DNA from: Hedera helix
Taxonomy: Eukaryota; Streptophyta; Magnoliopsida; Apiales; Araliaceae
Direction of reading: 5' to 3'
NCBI GenBank assembly: GCA_947179155.2
Contig: OX359264.1
Coordinates: 62,025,202-62,089,201, forward strand
Length of the DNA stretch: 64,000 bases
Made by a program: the position numbers and the translations under genes. The notes under the pieces were generated by a model. That model was not told the origin of the DNA and ran no database searches. It saw only the letters and a program-made list of their open reading frames with translations. How positions within the stretch are numbered: the stretch's first letter is position 1; every line of letters begins with the position of its first letter. Shown in pieces: positions 1 through 12,700 of the stretch.

Positions 1-404
1 CTATCAAAGAATAAAAAGAGGTAGTTGGTCATCTTGAGATACAATTTTCTAATAAAAGTCAGAAGCAAGACTCTTCTTTCCAAATCTATTAAGACCAAAT
101 AGCTTATTTCATTCATGCAGATACCTTTAGAAAGAGCTCAAGCAATGCATCAACAAAAAAGAATTTTTTAGCACCCTCTCACAACTACTCATTGGGCACC
201 CATGAAAGATAATTATGGGATTTGTGTGTTCATGGGTTTCCATAACCTTGTCCACTCACTCTTTTGTTTAATCTAGTCAAATGCTCTGTTCCTTCACTTC
301 CTTGGTGCCAATGCCATAGTATGTCATTTTTCTGTGCCTTTAATGATTGTCTACCTTGTTAGATATAGTTAAAAGCATTTTTATGACTGAAATTCAACAT
401 GCAG

Positions 405-2206
405 AATGATGAAGTTGCAACTCTATGGCTGAACAATGAAGTAGTTCGGAAAGCGATCCACGCTGAAAATGTAAGGTTCACTATCTCAACTTCTGAAAGT
501 TTTTTGAAGTATTGATTTGACTTAATTTCCATTCGATACATCAGGAAAGTGTGGCTGGCAATTGGGAGTTATGCACGGGCAGAATTACATTTGACCATGA
601 TACTGGGAGCATGATCAAGTATCACAAGAACCTCACTTGGTTTTCAGGCGCTCATATTCAGGTAGATTTGCATCTATAATGTCATTGAGTACTTTTTTGC
701 TTGTCTACATTACCGTGGAACACTTGTTGCCCAGCTTTCAATGAACAGGGTACTGTCATTCCAAATAAGGGCACAGCCTTAGATGTCTTGTGCATTCCAC
801 CGTAGGTAGTGTTCCTTGTAGCCCTTCCTGTTCGCATGCCCAATCAACCTTGTTCCTAGTAACCACTTTACCTCTATTCTTTGCTTGTGCATTACATTGT
901 TAGCCTAAAAGGCTAAGTGCTGTTGCTCAAGCAACAATTGGAGTTCAGAACGGCTGAAATTGGGTTAAGACTGAATGGCTGCTTCTCCCGATCCTCATGT
1001 TAGCATGTCGCTCATTTGAGTATGAACTGCCTCTCTTATTGCTAACCCTTCCTTACACCTCGGGGTTTGGGTGGAAAAGTGGCCCTGCAACTACTTGGGA
1101 TCTACTGGCCGAGATATTCCAAAGTTCCATTCTAGTTCTTCATACTATACCATAACTACTGGGTAGTACGACACTTTAAATGACACAAGGCAAATTTACT
1201 TTTTGATGGCTGAGTGACTTTCATATGGTTTTCCAGACAGCAACTAGCTTCATAATTAAAACCCTTGTTCACCGTAGATAGGAAGGTAGCCTCTTTGGCA
1301 CTGAGTTTCTTAACACACTTCTTCCAGTGTTTGAACCAATTTTCTCGTGGAAAGTGAAGAATCTACTATATTTCAAAAGAAATTAATGAAGCAATTCTGT
1401 AGAGAGAGCTAGAGGTGTAGAGAAGGAAATAATTATGAAGAAAAAAAAACAATTACAGTTGTTATTTTATGATGAAAATGTATAATCTTTTGACTTCTGT
1501 GCAACATCATTTGATGGTTTAGTCTAGTATTCATGATTATTAATGCAAATTAAATTTTGTGGCAGTGGGGATCATGACATGTGTGTGCCTTACACCGGAA
1601 GTGAAGCATGGACAAGATCAATGGGATATAAGATTGTGGATGAGTGGAGGCCTTGGACTGCAAATGAACAAGTTGCTGGGTATGAATCTATTTGTGAGAT
1701 TTTCTTGTTAATTAAGATGGTCAATGTTTTTGGAATATTTTAGATTTTACTTTTTGAGCGATTTATTAATGATTCTTTTAGGAATTAAACAACCATAAGA
1801 GAAGGGGGAAATAAAGAAAGAAAAAACAAACAGAAGGAAGACTCTATTATGAAATAATTGAAAATTTTCTGATTTCAGTTATATGTTTATGCAAGGCAAA
1901 AAATTTGACATAGCAACAAACTCAGTTTTACAAATTTAATGGGTGCAGATACATCCAAGGGTACGATAACAATCTTACTTTTCTCACAGTTAAGGTACAC
2001 ATGCAAATCGTCCTTCTTCACAATATTTGTCAACTTTTATAAAATTAAGCAGGCATTTATGCCAGATATTATTAAAGCTTGATTGTTACGAACGCATTGT
2101 ATTTTTGTTAATGTTGATGCAGGGATCTGGCCATACCGTGCCGGAGTATAAACCAAGAGAGGCATTGGCGTTTTATAGCCGTTGGTTGAAGGGGCAAAGA
2201 ATTTAA
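405..2206 (+). CDS. Serine carboxypeptidase-like protein, 3' exons only (probable frameshift)
   Basis: These are the last five exons of a serine carboxypeptidase (peptidase family S10), a secreted or vacuolar hydrolase or acyltransferase: 405-470, 545-661, 1566-1679, 1949-1994 and 2123-2206. The first two encode [20 protein letters not shown] and then a stretch ending YHKNLT. The third carries the catalytic-Asp block [16 protein letters not shown], and the last carries the catalytic-His block [15 protein letters not shown] and the stop codon. The catalytic Ser lies upstream, outside the window. Exon 545-661 should end in phase 2 to join the next exon (AG|T = Ser), but as read it ends in phase 0. 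The expected ALIFSGDHD reading appears only after a net frame change near 640. This is either a disabling indel or a sequence error. Family assignment is firm; the exact SCPL clade (SCPL20-like) is inferred. Confidence 0.85.
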
Positions 2207-3548
2207 CACAACTATCATGATATTTTCCACAGAATGAGAAATAAGGAATATATTTTGTAAGTTAATTTAGAAGCGGACTCTTCTTGGTGAAAGACCGATG
2301 ATCATGGAAAAAGAGAGATGCAGTGGACTGAACTGACTGATAATTAATTGCTTCAAGGGGATAGATAGTATATTGCATCAGTTAAATCTGTGGAGGTAAA
2401 GACTTGTTATTAAACTGAATTTTAAGGAGTTCAAACATTAGTGTTACTGGAATGCTAAGTTTGGATTGTAGAAACGAAGATAGAAATAAAATCAAAATAG
2501 TTGTATTTGGTTGCTTCATTAGAATAAAATGTATAAATTTTATTCCTTAAAATAAAGTATAAAATGATTCATTCCAATCAATAATGAAATGAGTTATATC
2601 ACGCTATATTTTATGTCTACACTAATTCCAGTTCTTCCTTCACTACAAATGTAGCATAAAATATTATCGGCCAAATACTATACAAATGTATTTTATTATA
2701 GCCTAGTCCACGGGAAAGTGCTTTTCGAAAAAATTATTCTGTTTCGTGTCATGGTTATGTGGTGTCCACGATCACTCGTATGCAGTCATATTAGCATGTA
2801 TAATAAAAAAAATTACTGTGTATGTTAAAATAGCAACATGTTGTCACTGAATAACTTCTTTTTTGTTGGTCTACATCACAATTAAAATCAAAGAGGATTG
2901 GTTTTTGTGGGGAATGTTAAATAAAATTGTCTCTCACATCTCGGTCACTTAATCCTATGACACCTTATAACTTCACAGTTACGCATGGGGCCTCTTATTT
3001 TTCATTTTTAGTGGCATTACTATAGTGAGATTTTAAAGAAATGGACGCAAGCTCTTCCTTCATTTCGTCAATTGTTGTCTTCTTTTCTTTCGTGCTAATT
3101 CTTACCAACCCCAGTTGGGTGTGTGTAAACGACATCTTGCTAGCTTACAAGTGCAATTTAAGAATTTTAACAACAATATTAAACAATTTATTTGATGAGC
3201 GTCTTTTAGAGCATGTTGAAAAATACGTGACGTAGACTCAATTTTTATTACGAAAAAAAATATATCTAATGTCTAGAGAAACCTTCCAATAGATAAACAA
3301 ATAGGGGGTGGAATCACTTATTACTAAATTCTCTTGTTTTTCTATATTGAGACATATAGAGACGATTTTTAAGATTTATAACGACAGTACGTCTCATCAC
3401 TATAATCTTATTTTTTTATAAATTTACGACGATAAAATACACTATCGTCATAAATTCTAAAAATCGTTATCATAAATTTTAATATAAAGATACATAAGTA
3501 TTTGATAACACTTGATCTGAGTCCAAACAAATGAGAATAATATATTAA
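2207..3548. other. Intergenic region, AT-rich
   Basis: No supported gene. A 64-codon ORF at 3041-3235 begins with a signal-peptide-like hydrophobic stretch but has no recognisable continuation. The retrotransposon at 3549 follows closely, so it could be a truncated first exon or chance. Confidence 0.5.
3361..3471. repeat. Imperfect inverted repeat, possible MITE remnant
   Basis: The stretch at about 3361-3385 (gacgatttttaagatttata) reappears inverted and slightly diverged at about 3446-3471. The spacer is roughly 60 bp. It looks like the end of a small fold-back element, but no target duplication was identified. Confidence 0.35.
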
Positions 3549-3784
3549 TGTTATGAATTCATGCACATGCATTTGTGAATATCCAATGTACATCTCAAAT
3601 ACATGTATCTCTTCATACATGTATGTATATTTATTTTTAGTTCATTTCCCCTCTATATTTGTAAGCCTATAAATATAGACATCTTATTTGATGTATAAAA
3701 CACTTGTGAATGAAATAAAAGAGTTCTCTTATTCTCTCTAGCATTTTCTCTCTTGATTGATTTCCTAGATAATATTTCATAAGA
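3549..3784 (+). repeat. 5' LTR of the 3.5-9.6 kb Copia element
   Basis: Begins TGTTATG and ends CATAAGA. It matches 9364-9599 apart from about six substitutions. A TATA-like TATAAATA lies at 3668-3675. Confidence 0.93.
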
Positions 3785-4394
3785 CGTTATCAACACTAAT
3801 TGCTCTTCACTTTCATCTTGAAGCAGATGATCATTTTTGGTTTGTTGATAAGAAGTAGAAGGTATGTTTATTACTATATCTATTACTGTTTAAATTCTAT
3901 TTACAGATAACTCCTCTCATTTTTCCATTGGGTTTAGAGCTTCTGCTTTCTCAACCAAATAGTCTCACTCTCTCTAATTTTGCTAAGCTGCTGGGTTAAT
4001 AAAGAAGGAAAACACACAGAGAAATATAAATATAAGATTACTCTCTCCTTTCATATGTTCAAATTAATGGCAAAATGAAATATTATTACTGTCTAAGTCA
4101 TCATCAATAATTAATTGCCACAATATTAAAAATAATATAGATATAGATATAAATGGTCATGCATCACTTGAAGAGACATTCACCAATGACTAACTTGTAT
4201 ATTGCACAAATGCCTTTTTCCTGTTATTTTCATCATTTTAATATCTATCTATACATAGATATACAGAGATAGAGAAAATGCATGCGTTTGAATGTTGAAA
4301 TGATCATTTAACATTTAACCAAATGTTTATTAAATATTTATTATAATAAACTAAATTTATAATAATTTTTGATAATTTTTTTTATGAAGTGACA

Positions 4395-5417
4395 ATGACA
4401 AATCTTGCCAAACTTGAGTTCGTGGCACTTGATATTACAGGTAAGAATTATTTATCATGGGTCCTTGATGCCGAAATTCATTTGGATGCCACGGGTCTTG
4501 GAGACACCATTATAGATGATAATGAAACAACTAATCAAAACAAGGCAAAGGCCATGATTTTCTTACGCCATCATCTCCATGAGGAATTGAAGATAGAGTA
4601 TCTCACAATCAAAGATCCTCTTATTCTTTGGCAAAATTTGAAAGAAAGATATGATCATCAAAAGACAGTTATCCTCCCAAAAGCTCATTATGATTGGATG
4701 CATTTACGATTGCAGGATTTTAAATCAGTAAGTGGTTATAATTCTGCAATGTTCAATATCAGTTCTAAGTTGAAATTATGTGAAGAGAATATCACAGATG
4801 AAGATATGTTAGAAAAAACATTCTCCACTTTTCATGCCTCAAATGTGCTACTGCAGCAGCAATATAGAGAACGAGGTTTTAAAAAATACTCTGAACTGAT
4901 TTCATGCCTACTTGTGGCCGAATAAAACAATGAGCTTTTAATGAAAAATCATGAATCACGACCGACTGGTTCAGCCCCATTCCCCGAAGTGAATGCTACC
5001 AGATATAATCGTGGTCGTGGTCGTAGTCGTGGTAGAGGCCGTGGATGTGGCCGTGGGCGAGGATGGTTTACTTACCGCAACTATGATAGTCGTAATTCAT
5101 CAAATTCTAACAAACCTTCACAGAATGATGAGAAACAAGAAAAGGGGAAGAATATACATAGTGGAGATACCAAGAAGGTTGAAAAAATATGTTATCAGTG
5201 TGGAATGAAAGGACATTGGTCTCGTACCTGTTGTACGGCCAAACATCTTGTTGATTTATATCAGTCCTCATTGAAAGGAAAAGGAAAGGAGAAGAACATA
5301 TAAATAAATTTTTCTCATCCACATCTAGATGATAATGATATCTATTTTGACCATTTGGATATGATGAACCTTGATGGGGATATGACGACGCACCTCGACG
5401 TTGCAGATTTTTTTTAG
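4395..5417 (+). pseudogene. Copia gag (capsid/nucleocapsid), interrupted
   Basis: Reads as a plant Copia gag starting MTNLAKLEF, followed by the UBN2-type capsid region. An RGRGRSRGRGRG basic tract and a CCHC zinc knuckle (CYQCGMKGHWSRTC) follow at about 5191-5232. TAA codons at 4923 and 5301 interrupt the single reading frame. The first sits where relatives carry a Gln (LLVAE-x-NNELL), a one-base CAA-to-TAA change. The frame continues to a TAG at 5415-5417. It is structurally complete but cannot yield a full gag without readthrough. Confidence 0.85.
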
Positions 5418-5626
5418 CAAACTGATGAGAAAATTGATATTGCTTCTAAATGATAATAATTAGTTTAAAATGATATCCTATTAAGTGTGTTTCTTTTATA
5501 TTCTGATGTATTTTGTTTTCTTCCTTTCATGTTGGCTTATTTAATGTAATGGATTTTATTTTCATAATTAAAAATTATGTCTTATTATGAACTCATTATT
5601 TATTTATTTGTTTTCATGAAGAAAAT

Positions 5627-8600
5627 ATGAATTTGCGTCATGTTATAAAAAGGCCTAATATCAATGGTAGAGATATATGCTTAGCAGATAGTGCAACAAC
5701 ACATACCATTCTCAGGCATAAACAGTATTTTTCAAATCTAAGAATGGTGAAAGCAAATGTGAATACAATATCAGGTTCGACAGACTTGATTGAAGGCTCT
5801 AGAAGAGCTAATATAACGCTTCCTAGCAGAACAAAATTTATTATTGATAATGCTTTGTTCTTTACTAAATCAAGAAAAAATTTGATAAGTTTTAAAGATA
5901 TACGACTTAACGGGTACCATATTGAGACTGCCAATGATAATGGTATATAATATATTTACATTGTATCAAATGATTCTAATGGAAAACAAATATTGGAAAA
6001 ATTACCCGTTTTATCTTCAGGGTTGTACTATACAAGTATTAGTACAATTGAAATCAATACAATAATGAACCAGAAGTTCAATTAACCAAATAATTTTATT
6101 ATTTGGCATGACCGATTGGGTCATCCAGGATCTATAATGATGCGAAGAATTATTGAGAATTCACGTGGCCATCCATTAAAGAACCAGAAGATTCTTCAAT
6201 TTAAAGAATTCTCATGTGCTGCTTGTTCTCAAGGCAAATTGGTTCTTAGACCATCACCAACTAAAGTTGAGATTGAATCTCCAAAATTTCTAGAACGTAT
6301 ACAAGGAGATATTTGTGGGCCTATTCACCCACCATGTGGACCATTTAGATATTTTATGGTTTTAGTAGATGCATCTACAAGATGGTCACATGTGTGCTTA
6401 TTATCAACTCGCAACCTGGCGTTTGCGAGATTACTTGCTCAACTTATTAGATTCCGAGCACAATTTCCAGATCATATAATCAAGACTATTCGTCTTGACA
6501 ATGCTGGTGAATTCACATCCCAAGCTTTTAATGATTATTGCATGTCACTTGGGATAAATATTGAACATCCTGTTGCCCATGTTCATACTCAGAATGGTCT
6601 TGCTGAATCATTTATTAAACGCCTCCAATTAATTGCAAGACCATTGCTCATGAGAACAAAACTTCCTGTCTCTGTTTGGGGGCATGCTATCTTACATGCA
6701 GCAGCACTTATACGCATTATGCCAACATCATATCACAAATTCTCCCCATTACAATTGGTTTTTGGTCATGAACCAAATATTTCCCATCTAAGAATATTTG
6801 GTTGTGCGGTATATATTCCAATTTATCCGCCACAACGAACAAAGACGGGTCCTCAAAGGAGGCTGGGAATATATATTGGGTTTGAGTCCCCGTCGATAAT
6901 TAAATATCTTGAACCTTTAACAGGTGATTCATTTACAGCACGATTTGCCGACTGTCATTTTGATGAAACTATGTTTCCGACATTAGGGGGAGAAATTAAA
7001 CAGCTAGATAAAGATATCATATGGAATGCATTGTCATTAATGAATTTTGATCCTCGTACCAAACAATGTGAACAAGAAGTTCAAAAGATACTTCATTTGC
7101 AAGACATAGCAAATCAACTACCAAATGCATTCACTGACTCAAAAGGAGTAATCAAATCTCATATACCAGCTGTAAATGCTCCAGCACGGATTGAAGTCCC
7201 AGTAAGACAATCCGCTAAATTTGTAGCAAATGAGTCTAAGATACGCCAGAAACGTGGAAGACCAATCGGTTCAAAAGACAAAAATTCTCGAAAAAGAAAA
7301 GGAGTCAATAATCAAGTTAGCATTATTGAGGAGGAAAATATTAATGAGGATATAGACATAACTAATTATGAAACCCCATAAGAGGTTCAGGTACCTGAAA
7401 ACAATAAAAATGAGGAGATCTCGATAAGTTATGTTTCTACAAAAAAAAGGTGGAACCGAAATGAAATAGTTGTCGATAATATTTTTTCATATAATATATC
7501 GCTTGATATCGTTAATGAAAACGAGGATCTTGAGCCTAAATCCGTTGAAGAATGTAGACACAGAAATGATTGGCCAAAATGGAAAGAAGCAATCCAAACA
7601 TAATTAAATTCAGTTGCAAAACGTGAAGTTTTTGGACCTGTAGTCCAAACACCTGAAGGAGTAAAGCCAGTTGGATACAGATGGGTATTTGTGCAAAAAC
7701 GAAATGAGAAAAATGAAATTGTAAGATATAAGGCACGACTAGTGGCACAAGGGTTTTCACAAAGACCTGACATTGATTACGATGAAACATATTCTCCTGT
7801 GATAGATGCGATTACATTTCGGTATCTTATTAGTCTGACAACTCATGAAAAACTAGATATGTGTCTAATGGATGTTGTTACAACCTATTTATATGGGTTA
7901 ATTGATAATGATGTTTATATGAAAATCCCTGAAGGATTTAAAATGCCTGAAGCATCTAATTTAAATTCCCGGAAAGTTTACTCAATCAAGTTGCAAAGGT
8001 CCCTATATGGGTTAAAGCAATCAGGACGCATGGGGTATAATCGTCTTAGTGAATATTTACTGAAAAAAGGGTATAATAATAATCCTATATGCCTATGTGT
8101 TTTTATAAAGAAGTCAAAATCCGATTTTGTTATTATTGCTGTGTATGTTGATGATTTAAATATTATTGGAACTCATGAAGAGATACCAAAGACAATGAAT
8201 TATTTAAAGAAAGAATTTGAGATGAAAGATTTGGGAAAAACAAAATTTTGTCTCGGCCTGCAGATCGATCATTTACCAAATGAAATTCTCATTCATCAAT
8301 CAACTTACACAGAAAAGGTTCTTAAAAGATTTTATATGGATAAAGCACATCCATTGAGTATCCCAATGGTTGTTCGATCACTTGATGTGAAAAAAGACCC
8401 TTTCAGACCTTGTGAGAATAACGAAGAATTACTTGGTCCTGAAGTACCATACCTCAGTGCAATTGGTGCACTAATGTATCTTGCTAATAATACACGACAT
8501 GATATAGCATTCTCTGTGAACTTGCTAGCAAGATATAGTTCTTCTCCTACCCAGAGATATTGGAATGGAGTTAAATATATTTTTCGTTACCTACGAGTAA

Positions 8601-9144
8601 CTATGGATATGAGCTTATTTTATTCAAATAAAGTTAATCATGAATTAGTTGGATATGCTGATGCAGGATATTTATCTGATCCACATAAAGGTCGATCTCA
8701 AACAGGTTATATTTTTACATGTGGTAATACTGCTATATCATGGAGATCTACAAAGCAAACATTAGTTGCTACTTCGTCTATTCATGTTGAAATACTTGCA
8801 ATCCATGAAGCAAGTCGAGAATGTGTGTGGTTGAGATCAATGACTCAATATATTCGTGAAACATGTGGTTTATCCTCCAGCAGAGGAACTCCAACCATTG
8901 TGTATGAAGACAATGCTGCATGTATAGCTCAATTAAAAGGAGGATACATCAAAGGAGATAGAACCAAACACATCTCACCGATTTTTTTTCCATACATGAC
9001 CTTGATAAATGTGGTGATATTGATGTTCAACAAATTCGCTCAAAAGATAATCTAGCAGATTTGTTCACTAAAGCATTACCAACTACAACATTTGAAAGAT
9101 TGCGACGCAATATTGGAATGCGACAGCTTAAGGACTTAAGGTGA
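5627..9144 (+). pseudogene. Copia pol (protease-integrase-RT-RNase H), interrupted
   Basis: One frame carries, in order, the protease motif DSATTHTIL (near 5687), the GAG-pre-integrase segment DRLGHPGS, and an integrase core with LDNAGEF and NGLAESF. The reverse transcriptase follows with YKARLVAQGFSQRP and YVDD (near 8145), then RNase H with VYEDNAACIAQ. Stops interrupt this frame at 5948, 6083, 7379 and 7601. A frameshift in the T-run at about 8981-8990 moves the RNase H tail (DLFTKALPTTTFE) to another frame, ending at 9144. Protein similarity is clear throughout, so the decay is point mutation and not truncation. Confidence 0.9.
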
Positions 9145-9352
9145 TACATTCATGAGGGGGAGTTAATACATACTGTACTCTTTTTCCTTAACCAAGGTTT
9201 TTTCCCAATGAATTTTTCTGGTAAGGTTTTAATGAGGCAGTATTCAAAGCGTAATATCAGGAATTATGTACTCTTTTTCTTCACTAGGGTTTTTTCCATG
9301 TGATTTTTCCTAGTAAGGTTTTAATGAGGCACGTTCTTAATACAATGGATAT

Positions 9353-9363
9353 TCAAGGGGGAG
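9353..9363 (+). other. Polypurine tract of the Copia element
   Basis: The purine-rich ttcaagggggag segment directly abuts the 3' LTR start TGTTATG. This is the expected position of the plus-strand primer for reverse transcription. Confidence 0.8.
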
Positions 9364-9599
9364 TGTTATGAATTCATGCACATGCATTTGTGAATATCCA
9401 ATGTACATCTCAAATACATGTATCTCTTCATACATGTATGTATATTTATTTCTAGTTCATTTCCCCTCTATATTTGTAAGCCTATAAATAGAGGCATCTT
9501 ATTTGATGTATGACACACTTGTGAATGAAATAAAAGAGTTCTCTTATTCTCTCTAGCATTTTCTCTCTTAATTGATTTCCTAGATAATATTTCATAAGA
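9364..9599 (+). repeat. 3' LTR of the Copia element
   Basis: Same length as the 5' LTR and about 97.5% identical by eye. It is followed by the target duplication ATTAA at 9600-9604. Confidence 0.93.
9483..9490 (+). promoter_or_regulatory. LTR TATA box reading toward the FAD oxidoreductase gene
   Basis: TATAAATA in the 3' LTR lies about 260 bp upstream of the oxidoreductase ATG, on the same strand. In the intact element this would be the U3 promoter. Whether it drives the downstream gene is unknown. Confidence 0.5.
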
Positions 9600-9751
9600 A
9601 TTAATACATATCGGTGAAATTTGAACAGGAAATTAAAAAATCCGTGGAAAAAAATCTCAAGGAGAGAGACGAATGCAAATATGAATAACTAATAGGACGA
9701 AAAAAAATAAAGGAGGAGTTAACATCAAAGACAAAATTAAGCTTAAAAAAG

Positions 9752-12700
9752 ATGGCGGCGATTTCTCTAAGTCCAAATCTTCCGCTTAACCGAAATCGAT
9801 TCTTCTCGTCCCATCGGAAACATCCGTTACAATATCGTCTCTCCTCCCCTTCAAGCTTTTTCCCCTTCAGCTCCGCATTTCCTCATATATCTTCTTCTTC
9901 ACACAACCAAACTACTCAAACCAGACGATCCGTAACGTTCCGAGTTTCCGCTTTGAATAACTCCACCGACTCCCACTCGTTCGATATCGTTGTGATTGGT
10001 GCTGGAATCATCGGGTTGACTATTGCCCGTCAACTCCTCCTCCACTCGGATCTCTCCGTTGCAGTTGTCGACGCCGCCGTACCTTGTGCCGGCGCTACCG
10101 GTGCAGGTATTCTCTGTTGTATTGGATATTTACTGAAGTTTAACCTCTGTCAGAAACTTTATTTGGATGTTATTTCAGTGGACTGTTTGATTGGTGAGAA
10201 ATATTTAGGAAATGAAACAGAAAATGTAATTTGAATTAGTGGTACCATACTTGAGTGCCTTGAGTTTGGCAGAAAACAAGTTCGGTTGAGCGTATTTTTG
10301 AGTTTGACTCGCTATCTTAAAGCTTTAGTTGAGCTTAATCAAGTTTTTCCAAAGCTCGATTCATGTTATTTTACCCAAGCATGTAATATAAGGTACGTAT
10401 AGTATGTAGGAGTTTGTAAAATATTTATATGATTTGTATTTGATGGAGCATACACAGACTTAATTGAACTTAGACTAGTCTATTTAAGTTTTTCTTAATT
10501 AATAGTCACACCTTGCTTAGATGGCTCATTAGTGGAGTCAAATTGGGTCTTGACTTTCAAACTGTACAATTTAAGTTTTTTCTTGCAAGGCAGAATTATA
10601 TGAAATATGAAGTTATGATGGCTAATTTAAGGTTGTGCATATATGAATTTCTTTTCCTGAAGCTTGATTAGTTGTAGGATGTTTACACCTTTCTGATTGG
10701 CATTTGAGCCGGTTCCAGGGCAGGGCTACATATGGATGGTACACAAGACACCTGGGACTGATAAGTGGGAGCTAGCAACCCGAAGCCGTAAACTGTGGGA
10801 GGATTTTGCTGAGAGCATTCAGCATCAAGGATTGAATCCTTTAGATATACTGGGTTGGAAGAAGACCGGTGAGTTCTATTTTATTGCTTATAGAAAAATA
10901 TCTGAAATAGTGCAATGTACAAACAGAATGAGAATGAAATAATATATAACCTCAAGTCTTATACAATATTGTGGGTATGCTAGTATTATCATTAGTTAAC
11001 TTAATATTTTGGCAAGATAAATTGGCATTTAGGCCCACTTTCAAACTATAAATCCTCCTATAACGTCTTTGTCTTGTGGTATACCTTCTGATACAGCTTA
11101 ATATGAAATGTTATTGATAGAGTAAACTCTTGACTCTAATCTTATTAACTGAATGTATTTCATATGATATGCTTGTGAAAATTTAGTATAAGTTAAAGAA
11201 ATTAATTTTCATCAACAGGGAGCTTGTTAGTTGGTAAAACAGCTGATGAATCAGTCATGTTAAAAAGGAGGGTGGATCAGCTATCTGAAGCTGGGCTAAA
11301 GGCAGAGTTCTTGTCTAGCAGTGATTTGTTGGTACAGGAACCTGCACTTATGCTTGAGAAAGAAGGTGGGGCAGTCTTTCTGCCTGATGACTACCAATTG
11401 GATGCTCGACAAACAGTTGCGTTTATTGAGAAGGTCCATTCAAAGTTTCTCTCCTAAGAACAGACATTAGTTTACTCATTTTTGAAGTGCTTCTATGTAG
11501 ATGTGATGTATTGACTGTATGTTTAGTGTAAATTTGGTTCACAATTCACATGTAGGCTAACAGACAGTTTGCAACTGAAGGCAGATATAGGGAGTATTAT
11601 CATGAGCCAGTGAATGGTTTGTTAAGGTTAGTTATTATTTTTTTTTATCAAACTAAAATTTAAATATTGAAACCGAATGGGAAATGTAATATTAATTATG
11701 GAAGGGTTCAGGAACAAACATAACGAGTTTAATTACTGATATACATGTTCAGATCTGGTAGCAGTGGAGAGGTCAAAGCTGTCCAGACTTCTAAGAATAC
11801 ATTGACCAGTAGGAAGGCTGTTGTAATTGCAACTGGTTGTTGGACTGGGTCTTTGATGCCCAACCTAATTAGGGACACAACAATGGAATTTGCTGTTCCT
11901 GTAAAGCCTCGAAAGGTTAGAATCTAGAATGAGGAACCAACATGATTTCAAATTTCTAAATAATTTTGGCTAATATGCTTGATTGCTTAAGGTCCCTTGT
12001 CTCTCGATGCCAAGCAGATTTGTATGTGCGTGCATTTCTACCTTATGCTTTTTTCTTATTTTCCTTGCCCGTAACATAAGAAAAAACAAGTTTATTCCTT
12101 TGTTTGTGGGTTGTGCTAGTCTCTTAATGAGTAACTTTTTTAGGATCAACAGATTTGAGTATATTGCTCCGTCCAACACTTGAATAAATTTTCCCCTCTC
12201 CCGTCCACTTAATCCATGTGAAGCATTCAACCTTAAACTAATTGGCATCGGCCATCGGTGAAGTAACTCACATTGCCTATACGGCTGTACACTATAGTGA
12301 AAGCTTCACTTACCAATTCAGGATATCGTATTCTCAAGAAGCCCCTACACATGTTTCCTAACTTGACCAGTCATGGACAATTTATATCAAGTAACAATGG
12401 AGTATGTGTGGGTTGATGGATCCATCAAACACATTGACGAAAGTTCTTACGGGATTATACTAGAGCACTGAACACAAAACCAATCGGGTTTAGGTGGAGT
12501 AGCTCATAGGGTTTATATGCTGAACTGCAACCTTTATGTTATTTTTTATGAACTTAATTTAAGCATAAATGACAGATAAATATGCATTCATCCTAGAAAA
12601 GTTTCATTAAAAAAATCTTGGTTTCTCTAAGCTCACTTTTTTATTCACAAATTTGGTGTTGACCTGGTTTTACGCCTTTGTTTTGATGTTTTCTAACTTC

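Larger units (their letters stand above)
3549..9599 (+). mobile_element. Complete Copia-type LTR retrotransposon, coding capacity lost
   Basis: Two 236-bp LTRs (3549-3784 and 9364-9599) flank gag-protease-integrase-RT-RNase H in Copia order. A perfect 5-bp target duplication ATTAA lies outside both ends (3544-3548 and 9600-9604), and a purine tract ends at 9363. I count six mismatches between the LTRs (about 2.5%), so the insertion is fairly young, although every ORF is broken. It lies between the carboxypeptidase gene and the FAD oxidoreductase gene, and its 3' end is 152 bp upstream of the latter's start codon. Confidence 0.95.

Noticed and set aside
3041..3235. Small ORF with signal-peptide-like N-terminus
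   Set aside because: No similarity recognised, no downstream exon and no conserved cysteines; kept only as a remark.
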